64,000 nt of DNA from Candidatus Electrothrix aarhusensis (lineage in GTDB: Bacteria > Desulfobacterota > Desulfobulbia > Desulfobulbales > Desulfobulbaceae). A model generated the notes under the pieces. That model was not told the origin of the DNA. It searched no databases and saw only the letters and a list, made by a program, of their open reading frames with translations. This document shows, in pieces, positions 54,254 to 63,966 of this stretch. Positions within the stretch are counted from its first letter, which is position 1; every line of letters starts with the position of its first letter. The DNA lies in assembly GCA_004028505.1 (NCBI GenBank), contig MTKO01000041.1, positions 1-64,000 of the forward strand. Reading direction: 5' to 3'. Made by a program: the position numbers and the translations under genes.

Positions 54254-54865
54254 ATGAAAGTGTTGGTCGTTTACTACTCAATGTACGGACATGTCTATAA
54301 ACTGGCTCAGGCTGCTGCGGAAGGAGCAAGGGCCGTAGAGTCGGCGGAAGTAACCCTTTGCCGAGTTCCAGAAACCCTGCCTCAAGAAGTTTTAGAAAAG
54401 ATGGGTGCTGATCATGCCCAGAATGAACAGAGAGAGGTGCCTGTTTGCACTGTCGAGGAGCTAGGCAAGGCTGATGCGGTTATTTTCGGAACACCGACCC
54501 GCTTCGGCAACATGTGCGGACAAATGCGTCAGTTCCTTGATACAACGGGACAGCTCTGGATGCAGGGTGCTTTGGTGGGCAAAGCGGGAAGTGTTATTAC
54601 CAGTTCCAATACCCAGCACGGTGGGCAAGAATCCACGATTCTCAGTTTTCATACAACGCTCTTACATCATGGGATGGTCATTGTCGGACTGCCCTATTCC
54701 TTCCAAGGGCAAATGACGATGGACGAAATCAGCGGCTGTTCGCCCTACGGTGCGTCCGTTATCGCCGGGAGCGACGGCAGTCGCCTTCCCAGTAAAAATG
54801 AGCTTGCAGGTGCCCGTTTCCAGGGAGAGCATGTTGCCAAGATTGCAAAAAAACTCACTGCCTGA
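54254..54865 (+). CDS. wrbA: NAD(P)H:quinone oxidoreductase, WrbA type
   Basis: 203 residues: [23 protein letters not shown] (FMN phosphate loop), [29 protein letters not shown] and [17 protein letters not shown], then [15 protein letters not shown], all WrbA signatures. It is a tetrameric FMN enzyme doing two-electron quinone reduction against oxidative stress. The ATG at 54254 follows AAGGGAG. The BLUF gene starts 55 bases downstream. Confidence 0.95.
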   Translation: MKVLVVYYSMYGHVYKLAQAAAEGARAVESAEVTLCRVPETLPQEVLEKMGADHAQNEQREVPVCTVEELGKADAVIFGTPTRFGNMCGQMRQFLDTTGQLWMQGALVGKAGSVITSSNTQHGGQESTILSFHTTLLHHGMVIVGLPYSFQGQMTMDEISGCSPYGASVIAGSDGSRLPSKNELAGARFQGEHVAKIAKKLTA

Positions 54866-54920
54866 TCTCCCTGATGCAACAAACATCATAAAAAATAACA
54901 ACTCCTGAAATAACGAACTC

Positions 54921-55361
54921 ATGCATCTGATAATTTACATAAGTGACTACACCGGGGATCCCGAGAATATCGGAAGGGATATCATTAAAATTCACAAATC
55001 ATCCGTCCGAAACAACCCTAACCTCAATATTACCGGTGTGTTGTTTTATCATAACGGTAATTTTCTCCAAGTGCTCGAAGGTATGCAGGAGGACCTGGAA
55101 AAACTCATGACCGTTCTTGAACATGACCCTCGTCATGCACGGATTACTCGGATTGTCGACACAGAGGTGGTAAAAAGAGGGTTCCCGAACTGGCAGATGG
55201 ATATCTTTAATCTGGATGCTGACACAGTGCTCAAACGAAAAGATCTGATCGCATATGAAGAAATGTTTTCCAGGCAATGCAGCATGGATGCTGATTTGTT
55301 TATAACAGTGCTGAATTCTCTCTATAAAGACGCTAAACTGTACAAATTAGTTACTGAATAA
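54921..55361 (+). CDS. BLUF-domain blue-light sensor
   Basis: 146 residues. The BLUF pattern starts LIIYISDYTG, with Tyr6 in the flavin hydrogen-bond position, then NPNLNITGVLFYHNGNFLQVLEG containing the key Asn and Gln, and DPRHARITRIVD. FPNWQMDIF supplies the Trp. There is no effector domain, so it is a short BLUF protein acting through a partner. Located just after wrbA, another flavoprotein, with which it may be co-transcribed. Confidence 0.9.
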   Translation: MHLIIYISDYTGDPENIGRDIIKIHKSSVRNNPNLNITGVLFYHNGNFLQVLEGMQEDLEKLMTVLEHDPRHARITRIVDTEVVKRGFPNWQMDIFNLDADTVLKRKDLIAYEEMFSRQCSMDADLFITVLNSLYKDAKLYKLVTE

Positions 55362-55518
55362 TCATTCAGCACAGCATGCTTTAACTCCTTCAAAAAACGC
55401 AGGATCCGTACTGCTTCGGTAGATGCTCCAAAAAAACATTCTTACCGAAGCAGTATAAATCCGTGTTTAGTCCTGCAGAATTTCTTTGATTGAACCGGTA
55501 ACTCCTTTATGACACGTT

Positions 55519-55770
55519 TTATGACCAACTCCTTGTCGGAACAATGAGACGATAATCCAGAACACGAATTCTCCTTTCCCGCGCTTTGGTCGTCATCATC
55601 CCTCTGATTTCAATTTTTTTCCGAAGTACCGTTTTAAAATCCTCGCCGAAATCCCCCGGACTGATGAGATATTTATTCTCGTCATCGGTCAACAAAGCCA
55701 AACCGGCAACGTTGCCATCAGGTTCCCACTGATCAGCAACAAGCACTCCGGTCACAGTAATACTCCTCAT
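55519..55770 (-). CDS. Hypothetical 83-aa protein
   Basis: Starts MRSITVTGVLVADQWEPDGN, after a strong AAGAGGGGG ribosome site. KYLISPGDFGEDFKTVLRKKIEIRG and a basic end suggest a small beta-barrel resembling OB-type modules. No family is recognised. The longer in-frame start at 55881 is rejected because it overlaps the zinc-ribbon gene. Probably co-transcribed with it. Confidence 0.65.
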   Translation of the reverse strand: MRSITVTGVLVADQWEPDGNVAGLALLTDDENKYLISPGDFGEDFKTVLRKKIEIRGMMTTKARERRIRVLDYRLIVPTRSWS

Positions 55771-55813
55771 ACTTCCCCCTCTTGAAGAAAGCTGCTGAGC
55801 GTAACCCTCCGGG

Positions 55814-55996
55814 TTAATATTCGTCCTCTTCAAAATAAAATTCTTCATCATGATCAAAGGCTTCCAACACGACAGGATCAACCCTTAACAACTGAAATTC
55901 TTTTTCACAATCCTCACAGTAAACCTCGTCACCGGGCTCATGGTCATAATAGATATTGATTCTTCCACCACAGGCGGGACATCTTTTGATTTTCAT
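55814..55996 (-). CDS. CPxCG zinc-ribbon protein (60 aa)
   Basis: MKIKRCPACGGRINIYYDHE, then EVYCEDCEKEF: two CxxC pairs of a zinc ribbon, followed by an acidic tail (DHDEEFYFEEDEY). This is like the small CPxCG-Cys-rich proteins in many proteobacteria and the LysW-type ribbon. Function unknown. It is the first gene of a probable two-gene unit with the 83-aa protein. Confidence 0.78.
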   Translation of the reverse strand: MKIKRCPACGGRINIYYDHEPGDEVYCEDCEKEFQLLRVDPVVLEAFDHDEEFYFEEDEY

Positions 55997-56271
55997 AATG
56001 CCTCCTCAGCAAGTAAGATAATTTCTAACCATTTAAAGCAAGCACCATGCCAGTAAATAATATACTGTTATGAAAGAAATAAAACCAACAAGGCGTCAGC
56101 AAACAAGAACTCCGAGTTCCTATGCATCCCGCATTTTTTCCACATGCAAGTGCAAAAAAAGCGGAAATACATATTAATTACTTGCATATCAAGCGTCAGC
56201 AAGATATTGGGAACCTTTAGTTCCTACTATCGAAAAACAAGAACTTGAAATTCATGTTCTCATGGTGAATC

Positions 56272-57678
56272 ATGCGTAATTTTTTACTTGTAAGTCGGGA
56301 TCATGAGGTCTTGACGGTGTTTGAAAAAAGCTGCACAGAAAAGGCAGGCATCTTCCCTTGCTCCTCTTTGGTTGAGGCGTTGAGCATCCTGAACAGCCAT
56401 CGCTGTGATTTTCTTTTTATCGACATGGAGATCCTCCGGCGCACAGCTCGAAACAATGCAAGCGGCTATAAGGCGGCGTTGCAACCCTTTTGGCTCCAGT
56501 GCCCAAGTCTGGATATCGTGGTAATGACCTCTCAGGAGATGCTGCGAGAGGCTGTCTCCACGGTGAAACAGGGGGCCAGCGATTATATTATGTACCCTGT
56601 CATTGCCGATGAAATCCGCCTGATCATCAACAACCTAAAGGACTCTCAGCAGGTTCAGTCCGAGCTTGACTATCTCCGTGATCAGTTCTGGGATCGGGAT
56701 TCAGCTCCTTTTGTCCATACTGAATGTCCAGCTATGAACAAGGTGTTTGAAGATGTTCGTGCTGTAGCACCTACCAAGAGCACGGTGCTGCTCACAGGTG
56801 AGACCGGGACAGGCAAAGGTGTGCTGGCCGGGCTTATCCATAAACACAGTAACAGACGAGATGAACCCTTTATCAGTGTCCATTGCGGGGCAATACCTGA
56901 TACCCTGCTGGAAAGTGAGCTTTTTGGTCACGAGAAAGGAGCCTTTACCGGTGCAATAAAGAAAAAACAGGGTCGGTTCGAAGTGGCTCATAACGGAACG
57001 ATCTTTCTTGATGAAATCGGCACCATAACACCCTCGGCCCAGATAAAACTGCTCCAGGTGCTTCAGGATGGTTTGCTGCAACGGATCGGCAGCGAACAGG
57101 ACACTAGGGTTAATGTCCGGGTGATTGCGGCAACCAATGAAGATCTTAAACAACTCTGTGAGGAAAAAAAATTCCGCCAGGATCTCTATTATCGCCTGAA
57201 TGTCTTTCCCATTGAACTGCCGCCTCTCCGCGACCGGAAAGAGGATATTCCCGGCTTAACCGAGGGCTTTATCCGACGGTTTAACCGGTTGTATGCAAAA
57301 GAGATTGTCGATATCCACCCCCAGGTTATCGACGCTTTTCTCAAATATTCCTGGCCGGGAAATATTCGTGAACTGGAAAATATTATTGAGCGATCCTGCA
57401 TTATTGAGCGTTCTTCCATTTTATCACCGGACAGCTTTCCGGCAGAGCTCTTTGTCTACGATGACACCCTGACACGAATCCAAATGGATACCATGCTCCC
57501 CTTGGCGGAAGTGCGACGGCGAGGGATTGAGGAGATAGAGCGTTGTTACCTTAAGGATGTGCTGAGCAGCAATAAGGGGAAAATTAATCGGAGCGCAGAG
57601 GCTGCCGGAGTCAGTACTCGGCAGCTGCATAAGTTGATGAGGAAGTATGGGTTGAAGAGGGAGGAGTTTAGGAGGTAG
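56272..57678 (+). CDS. Sigma-54-dependent transcriptional regulator (NtrC family)
   Basis: 468 residues. A receiver-like domain (1-120) has the phospho-site Asp in FLFIDMEIL, but the usual conserved Lys-Pro is Tyr-Pro (DYIMYPV) and the acidic pair is reduced, so activation may be unconventional. The AAA+ domain (about 145-385) has TGETGTGKGVLAGLIH, the sigma-54 contact loop GAFTGA, IFLDEIGT and SWPGNIRELENIIERS. A Fis-type HTH ends it (KINRSAEAAGVSTRQLHKLMRKYG). An inverted repeat AGAAC/GTTCT lies about 15 bases before the ATG and could be an autoregulatory site. No histidine kinase is adjacent. Confidence 0.92.
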   Translation: MRNFLLVSRDHEVLTVFEKSCTEKAGIFPCSSLVEALSILNSHRCDFLFIDMEILRRTARNNASGYKAALQPFWLQCPSLDIVVMTSQEMLREAVSTVKQGASDYIMYPVIADEIRLIINNLKDSQQVQSELDYLRDQFWDRDSAPFVHTECPAMNKVFEDVRAVAPTKSTVLLTGETGTGKGVLAGLIHKHSNRRDEPFISVHCGAIPDTLLESELFGHEKGAFTGAIKKKQGRFEVAHNGTIFLDEIGTITPSAQIKLLQVLQDGLLQRIGSEQDTRVNVRVIAATNEDLKQLCEEKKFRQDLYYRLNVFPIELPPLRDRKEDIPGLTEGFIRRFNRLYAKEIVDIHPQVIDAFLKYSWPGNIRELENIIERSCIIERSSILSPDSFPAELFVYDDTLTRIQMDTMLPLAEVRRRGIEEIERCYLKDVLSSNKGKINRSAEAAGVSTRQLHKLMRKYGLKREEFRR

Positions 57679-57731
57679 CAGAGGGGGGCCCACTTAAGTG
57701 TAATGAAAGCGGACAGCTCACAACAGCCCCA

Positions 57732-58760
57732 TCAGGAAAGCAACCTAACCGTCCCGCGCGGCAAGGCAGGATCTGTGTTCAGAACAATACGCTGCCAAAG
57801 CCCAAGCTGTTGCAGCCGCTTGACGTTCGAGGATTTCATACCGCGAAAGACGGACTGATCCCGTTCATTGATGCTCAAGTGGATCGTTTTCTCGGAGAGT
57901 ACTTGAGAGAGCAATTTTCTCGTCTGCCGCAACATCAGACGGGAAGCCACCATCTCACCAAAGGCCGGATGCCAAGGACCAGCCAGTAAAGAGGACTCCA
58001 GCTCAGGACCGGCCTGCAAGCCCATACGCACCACCCGGATACCGGTCTGATCAAAACGTTGTTTCATCCAGGCGGCCAGCACAACGGCCTTGTCTAAAGT
58101 AAGCGGTGTATATTCACCCCGCTTATATTGCTCTGCCAACTCACTGTGTTGCACAACCAAGAGGGGATAGATACGAACAAAATCAGGTTGCAAGGCGATG
58201 ACCTGCTCAACGCTTTGCCGTAGCGTCGTTCGAGTATCGCCGGATAAGCCCAGCAGCAATTGGATACCGATCTCCATTCCGGCTTGTCGAAGCACAGGGA
58301 CTCCCTGCGCAACATCAGCAGCGCTGTGGCCGCGTTTTGCCAGTGCCAGCACTCGGTCATTCATGGACTGCACCCCAAGTTCCACGGTGGAGACCTGATA
58401 TCGCCCAAGTAATTCCACCCGTTCCTGATTAATATAATCAGGCCGGGTGGATAAACGGAGACTCTGCACCCTGCCCTGCTCCAGAAACGGAGCAACTGCA
58501 CCCAACAGTTCTTGCTGGCGCATCTGAGGTAAGCCCGTAAAGCTTCCACCGTAAAAGGCCACTTGGACTTTGCGCTTATCCAGGCCTTTCCTGTCAAGCC
58601 AAGTATGTACGGTTGTCTGTACATCTTCACCGTTTACCGGCCTCTCCGTGAAACCACTGATCCTCCGCTGATTACAAAACACACAGCAATGCGGACAGCC
58701 CTCGTGGGGAATAAAAACAGGAATAACGAGGAGAGGTTCAGGATGCATCCGCATTGACAA
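57732..58760 (-). CDS. Elp3-like radical SAM protein
   Basis: 342 residues. The Fe-S motif is HEGCPHCCVFCNQRRISG (CxxxCxxC in context), then VAFYGGSFTGLPQMRQQ, LRLSTRPDYIN, VELGVQSMNDRVLALAKRGHS and QLLLGLSGDT. This is the Elp3/MiaB-like subgroup without an acetyltransferase domain, similar to proteins of the YhcC/TIGR01212 type. Likely involved in tRNA or protein modification. It starts six bases before the end of the downstream protease gene, so the genes are packed tightly on the minus strand. Confidence 0.85.
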   Translation of the reverse strand: MSMRMHPEPLLVIPVFIPHEGCPHCCVFCNQRRISGFTERPVNGEDVQTTVHTWLDRKGLDKRKVQVAFYGGSFTGLPQMRQQELLGAVAPFLEQGRVQSLRLSTRPDYINQERVELLGRYQVSTVELGVQSMNDRVLALAKRGHSAADVAQGVPVLRQAGMEIGIQLLLGLSGDTRTTLRQSVEQVIALQPDFVRIYPLLVVQHSELAEQYKRGEYTPLTLDKAVVLAAWMKQRFDQTGIRVVRMGLQAGPELESSLLAGPWHPAFGEMVASRLMLRQTRKLLSQVLSEKTIHLSINERDQSVFRGMKSSNVKRLQQLGLWQRIVLNTDPALPRGTVRLLS

Positions 58761-58766
58761 GAAGCC

Positions 58767-60804
58767 TTATTTATCGCTGAAATCGATACTCTGAAAAAAA
58801 CGCTCGCAATCCTGTTCCACATCTTCTGCTGCTGAGGCCTTATAGGTGCAGCCGACAGTGAAAATCTTTTTCAGGTTCTGACCATTTGGATCGGTTATCG
58901 TCTTTGCTGTCTGCAAGGCCGTCTTCCGAATAACAACTCTATTGCCTTGAGCAATTTTTTTCCCGGAAAAATCACGGTACCGGAAATACTCTCTTTCCAT
59001 GTCTCAGTAGAGATATCAGAACTGAACGGGCTTGTTTCATAATACGGTTGAATACTGTAAGAAGATGAACTCCCTTTTTCCGGGGAAAACGAGAGCATCA
59101 CCAAATCCTCAGCAAGAAGCTGATCATTGGCATAGCCAAGATGCAGACGCAAACCGGAGTCGCCCGTGATTGCAGGATGCTTAAAATCAACCTGAAAATC
59201 TTTCAGGCGGATTTCTGTTTGCCCCTTTTTATGGCTGATTGCACTCTGCTGAAAAAAGGTGGGCAAATACTCCTCTCCAAGAGCAAGATACTCCTCCCAA
59301 TCGTTCATACTGCCCTCATAGCCAACCACCAGTTCGTCGCATGATTCTCGGGAAGCGGCAAGGTAATCCCTTGTGAGCAGCTCGCCCGCGTACTCATAAT
59401 GGTACAGACAGCCCCCTTGGGAGAGGGAAGACAGCTGCTGTATAGAAACTTATCAGAATACTGGAGATACCAGAGAGAAGCTGTCCAGCGTCTGCCCAGC
59501 TTGTCGCGCCACATTTCGGTTTTTTCGGGTTTGCCCAAGCTGGTGATCGGGACTCTCTCCCATCCGACATAGCGGAAATAGGGCACAGCACTGAGCACAG
59601 TATCCAGAATCATGGATGGAGAGTCCAGAAACATCTTCAGATCAGTTCCTTTCGGTTTTTCAGCAATCACCAACATATCAAAATAATCAGAATCAGGGCG
59701 ACGAAACCGATTTATCTGACTACGAAGAGTGCCATGATAAACATTCTGCCCTTCAGCAAGAGGTTCTTTTTCTAGGTCCTCCTGATCTACTGTCCATTTC
59801 CTGAAAGAGATATCAGGAGTTACTTCGGCGAGTCCGTGAATAACCGACTGATTCCTGAGATAATAACGAAACCGCTTTCCATCAGGAAAATTCTTTTCCC
59901 TAACCTGCTCATGCAGTTCCTTACGCAGGGTTCCATGAAAAGCACGCAATTCATTCCGAGCCTGACGAGCAAGCTCAGGAGCTGTTGCAGGTAAAGACGC
60001 TGTATAGCCCCAGTCTTTCGTCAGTGAAGCAACCGTACCCTGAATTCTTTCAGTAACATTGCGGGTGTAAAAATCAGCAGTATCGCCCAGATTATCCGCT
60101 TCGCTGATTGGCACGGCAACGTTATAATTCTCTCCCAAATTACTTCGTTGAACAATCACACCGGCAACCTCGCCTGCCGTGTTCAGCAACGGCCCGCCGC
60201 TGTTGCCTGGGGAAGCCGGAGAAGAAAAACGAATATCCTGCCACTCTCCATAAACCCGTTCTGGGGTGAAAGACGCGACCTGACCAGCCCGATAGGAAAT
60301 CCCCTCCCCTAAAGCGTTTCCGGCTGAAAAAACTGTATCGCCGATTTCAACCTGCCGATTGAAATGCAGTGGGGTAATTTTTTCCGGATATTCTTTCAGA
60401 TCAAAGACCAGCATATCCCGACGGGTTGAACACTTCCTTATGGTATTGACCGAATAGACCCGACTGGAGCTGTCACGGATAAAAAAGTCCTTGTTCAGAG
60501 AAAAATACCTCAGGCCAAAGACGTGCTCTGCGGTCATCAGCTCTTTTTCATTAATGAAAAAAGCTGTTCCTATGCTGCGATATTTCTCATTCCTCTCCAC
60601 ATAGTCCAATTTGTCAAAGGGTAACTTTCTGGCGTAGGTTATCTTGTCGTCTTCCAGTTTTGGAGTCACCACCTCATAGATACCGTGATTCAGATCCTGA
60701 ATAAGATCCTTGTCCAGAAATTCAATATTATTATTGGCAAGTACATTCCCGCACAACAAGAGCAGGAAGAGCGTTGCACAACAGAATGTTGTAAAAAATT
60801 TCAT
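58767..60804 (-). CDS. Secreted trypsin-like serine protease A (frame broken twice)
   Basis: About 679 residues after restoring one base near 59401 and one near 58974. A signal peptide (FCCATLFLLLLCGNVLA) precedes an S1 trypsin-like domain with His94 (MTAEHVF), Asp130 or 135 (RRDMLVFDL) and Ser202 (SPGNSGGPLLN). The long C-terminal half (about 300-679) belongs to no family I know and is shared with the next gene. It contains ISFRKWTVDQ, ILDTVLSAVPYFRYVG, SCDELVVGYEGSMNDWEEYL and the end FTVGCTYKASAAEDVEQDCERFF. Probably a tandem duplicate of protease B. The AlA-N cleavage suggests periplasmic location. Confidence 0.85.
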
Positions 60805-60858
60805 AAAAATTCCTCGTAATTTATCATAATCATTTAACAAGCCCTTTTTTACTCTTGC

Positions 60859-62855
60859 TTATTTATCTACAAAATCGATACTCTGAAAAAAACGTTCGCA
60901 ATCCTGTTCCATATCTTCTGCTGCTGAGGTCTTGTAGGTACAGCCGACCGTAAAGATTTTTTTTACGTTCTGATCATGTGGGGCAATAATCGTTTTTTCT
61001 GTCTGTAAGGCGGTTTTCCGGATAATAAACTGATTCCCTCGAGCAAGTTTTTTTCCCGAAAAATCACCGGTTCCGGTAACGATCTCTTCCCAGCTACCGA
61101 TATAGGCATCAGAGCTGAACGGGCTCGGCTCATAATAGGGGCGAATCGCGTAATAGGCTGGACGCCCTTTTTCTGGAAATAATCCAAGCGCAACCAAATC
61201 CTCAGCAAGGAGCTGATCATTGGCATATCCAAGATGTAGGCGCAGACTTGATTCACCGGTGATTGCAGGATTCTCAAAATCGATCTGAAAATCTTTCAAG
61301 TGGATCCTGGTTTGATCGCCTTTGTGTCTTATTTCAGCCTGTTGAAAAAAGGTCGGCAGGTACTTCTCCCCAAGGGCAAGGTACTCCTCCCAATCATCAA
61401 GACTTCCCTCATAACCGACAACCAGTTCATCACAACTCTCCTGGACACTGACAAAATGATCCAATCCAAGCATAGCTGTTGACTCATCGAGGAAATTACA
61501 AATTGCCCCGTTCGGATAAGGAAAACAATGAGTATAGAGAAAGTAATCCGCATACGGGACATACCAAAGAGCTGAACGCCATGTACGTCCCAATGCATCC
61601 TGCCAAATCTTTTTATTTACCGGCTCGTCCAAGCTGGTTACAGCCACCTTATCAGTTCCGATATAACGAAAATAAGGGACCGCAGCAAACAAGGTATCCA
61701 AAATCATTTTCGGAGAATCCAAAAAATCTTTCAGATTAACTCCATCTGGCTTTTCAACGATAGCCTGCATATCGAAATGTTCTAATGGACCATGATAGAC
61801 ACTCTGCTTTGCTGCCAGGGGTTCTTTTTCAAGACGCTGGGGCAATGCTGTCCATTTCCGAAAATTGATATCCGGCATGATAGCCGAAAAACCCTGAATG
61901 ATGGCTGATTTCTTAAATAAAAACGAAATCGTTGGCCACGGGGAAAATTCTTCCCCTTCACCTTCTCGATCAGTTCTTTTTTCAACTCCTTATAAAAAGC
62001 CCCCAGGGAACCCTGTGACTCATGCCTCAATTCTTCCAGAGTCGCAGGGAGAGGCAACGTATATCCCCAATCTCTAATAAGTGATTCCGAGGTACCTTCT
62101 ATCACGACGGTGACATTACGGGCTTGAAATTCCGCCTGATCCCCTAACTTGTCCGCCTCGCTGATCGGGACGGCAATATTATAGTTTTCACTGTCATTCT
62201 TTCGAACAATCAAGCCAACCACCTCGCCGTCAGTATTGAGCAGGGGACCACCGCTGTTGCCTGGAGATGCCGGAGAGGAAAAACGAATATTATCCCAATC
62301 ACCATAGGCCCGCTCTGGAGTAAAGGAGGCCACCTGGCCAGCCCGATAGGAGATCCCCTCGCCCAGGGCATTACCCGCAGAAAAAACAGTATCACCGATC
62401 TCAACCTTCCGGTTAAAGGTAAGCGGATTTATTTTTTCCGGATACTTCTTCAGATCAAAAACCATCATGTCGCGACGATTGGAGCATTTATATACCTTAT
62501 TGACCGGATAAATCTTTCCCTCCATATCACGAATGAAAAATTCTTTATGCAGGGAAAAATAGATAAGGTTAAAGACATGCTCAGCAGTCATCAATTCTTT
62601 TTCATTGATAAAAAAGGCCGTCCCTATGCTGTGATACTTTTCAATTCTCTCAACATAATCCAATTTTTCAAAGGGCAATTTCCTGGCATAGGTTATTTTT
62701 TCGTCTTCCAGTTTCGGAGTAACCACCTCATAAATACCGTGGTTCAAGTCCAGGATCAGTTCTTTATCCAGAAACTCAATATTATTACCGGCAAATGTAT
62801 TGCCGCACCACAGCAGCAGTGAAATGGCCCCGCAGAACATCACGAAAAAACGCAT
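60859..62855 (-). CDS. Secreted trypsin-like serine protease B (frame broken once)
   Basis: About 665 residues once the base missing near 61910 is restored (LRN to SAIIQGFSAIMPDINFRKW). It is collinear with protease A: signal peptide (FCGAISLLLWCGNTFA), His in MTAEHVF, Asp in RRDMMVFDL, Ser in SPGNSGGPLLN, and the same unknown C-terminal half with ILDTLFAAVPYFRYIG, SCDELVVGYEGSLDDWEEYL and FTVGCTYKTSAAEDMEQDC. The two copies are separated by about 54 bases and have diverged by roughly a quarter by eye, so the duplication is not recent. It is an exported protease of unknown target. Confidence 0.86.
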
Positions 62856-62930
62856 AGAGTATACCTCGATAGGTGATAGCAATTCGATAACGATTTAATA
62901 ACGATGAGAGAACAACTTAATAACGATTTA

Positions 62931-63671
62931 TTAGTTTTGCGTTTCCGGCCCTGCCAGCAGTAAGGACAGTGCGGCACGAGCTGCCTGCTGTTCTGCCTCT
63001 TTTTTGCTGCCAGCTTTGCCCGTGCCGAGGACCTGATCGCGAAACCGAGCTGACACGAAAAAAACTCGCGCATGCGCTGGCCCCTCTTCCTCGTCAAGGA
63101 CATACTGGGGTCCTTCATTATGCAATTCCTGAAGATGCTCCTGTAAGCGACTCTTGGCATCAGCATGAATGAGTTGTTCGCCCTGCTGCTCAATCATGGG
63201 GGCAAAAATCTCTTGCACATGCTGCAAAACAGTCTCGTAACCGCTATCCATAAACATTGCTCCGACCAAGGCCTCATAGGCACAGGAAAGAATCGAGGGT
63301 TTTTCTCTTCCCCCGGAAATGTCCTCTCCCCGACCGAGGAGAAGATATTTTCCCAGATCAAGACGACGAGCAACCGTTGCCAACCCGGCCTCATTGACAA
63401 GGGCGGATCGTATTCGGGTCAGCTGTCCTTCACGCTTTGCCGGAAAGCGGGTAAAGAGTATATGGCCGATAGTCAGATCTAACACTGCATCTCCGAGAAA
63501 TTCCAGTGTTTCATTATGCTGACTGTTTTCTAGGCGCTCAAAAGCAAAAGAGCTGTGAACCATAGACAACAGCAGCGATTCTTTCTTTGCAAAGGTATAC
63601 CCGAGTTTTGTCTGGAGTTCCTCAAGCTGCTCTGCCTTATCCAAGAGCAATACTTCAATTGTGGTTCCCAT
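62931..63671 (-). CDS. rnc: Ribonuclease III
   Basis: 246 residues: LQTKLGYTFAKKESLLLSMVHSS, the signature NETLEFLGDAVLDL, then CAYEALVGAMFMDSG with catalytic acidic residues, and a C-terminal double-stranded RNA-binding domain (AKSRLQEHLQEL, GKAGSKKEAEQQAARAAL). It processes rRNA precursors and dsRNA. I chose the ATG at 63671, since the 68 upstream in-frame residues overlap the tRNA-Cys promoter region and are not conserved. Confidence 0.95.
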   Translation of the reverse strand: MGTTIEVLLLDKAEQLEELQTKLGYTFAKKESLLLSMVHSSFAFERLENSQHNETLEFLGDAVLDLTIGHILFTRFPAKREGQLTRIRSALVNEAGLATVARRLDLGKYLLLGRGEDISGGREKPSILSCAYEALVGAMFMDSGYETVLQHVQEIFAPMIEQQGEQLIHADAKSRLQEHLQELHNEGPQYVLDEEEGPAHARVFFVSARFRDQVLGTGKAGSKKEAEQQAARAALSLLLAGPETQN

Positions 63672-63839
63672 TTTTTCTTCTGATGATAATCCAGTCTCCG
63701 ACCTTATTGTTTTTTCGGATAAAAAAACATATATAGGTCGTTCCTGAGTAAGAATGACGTGTCCTACAAGGCAAAAAGAAAAAACTTTTCTCTTGTCAAA
63801 ATCGTCAAGTATTAGTATAAAAGTTCGCGTTACACATGA

Positions 63840-63914
<75 letters not shown>

Positions 63915-63928
63915 ATACAACAATTCAA

Positions 63929-63966
63929 GGCCGGAAAAGATCTTTTCTTTTCCGGCCTTTTTTTAT
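63929..63966 (+). terminator. Terminator after tRNA-Cys
   Basis: GGCCGGAAAAG and CTTTTCCGGCC form an 11-bp stem with a short loop, followed by TTTTTTTATT. It lies 15 bases past the tRNA 3' end. Confidence 0.93.

Noticed and set aside
2295-62855. Programmed ribosomal frameshifting as explanation for the broken genes
   Set aside because: The sites do not share a slippery heptamer or downstream structure and affect unrelated conserved genes. Single-base deletions at short runs fit better.
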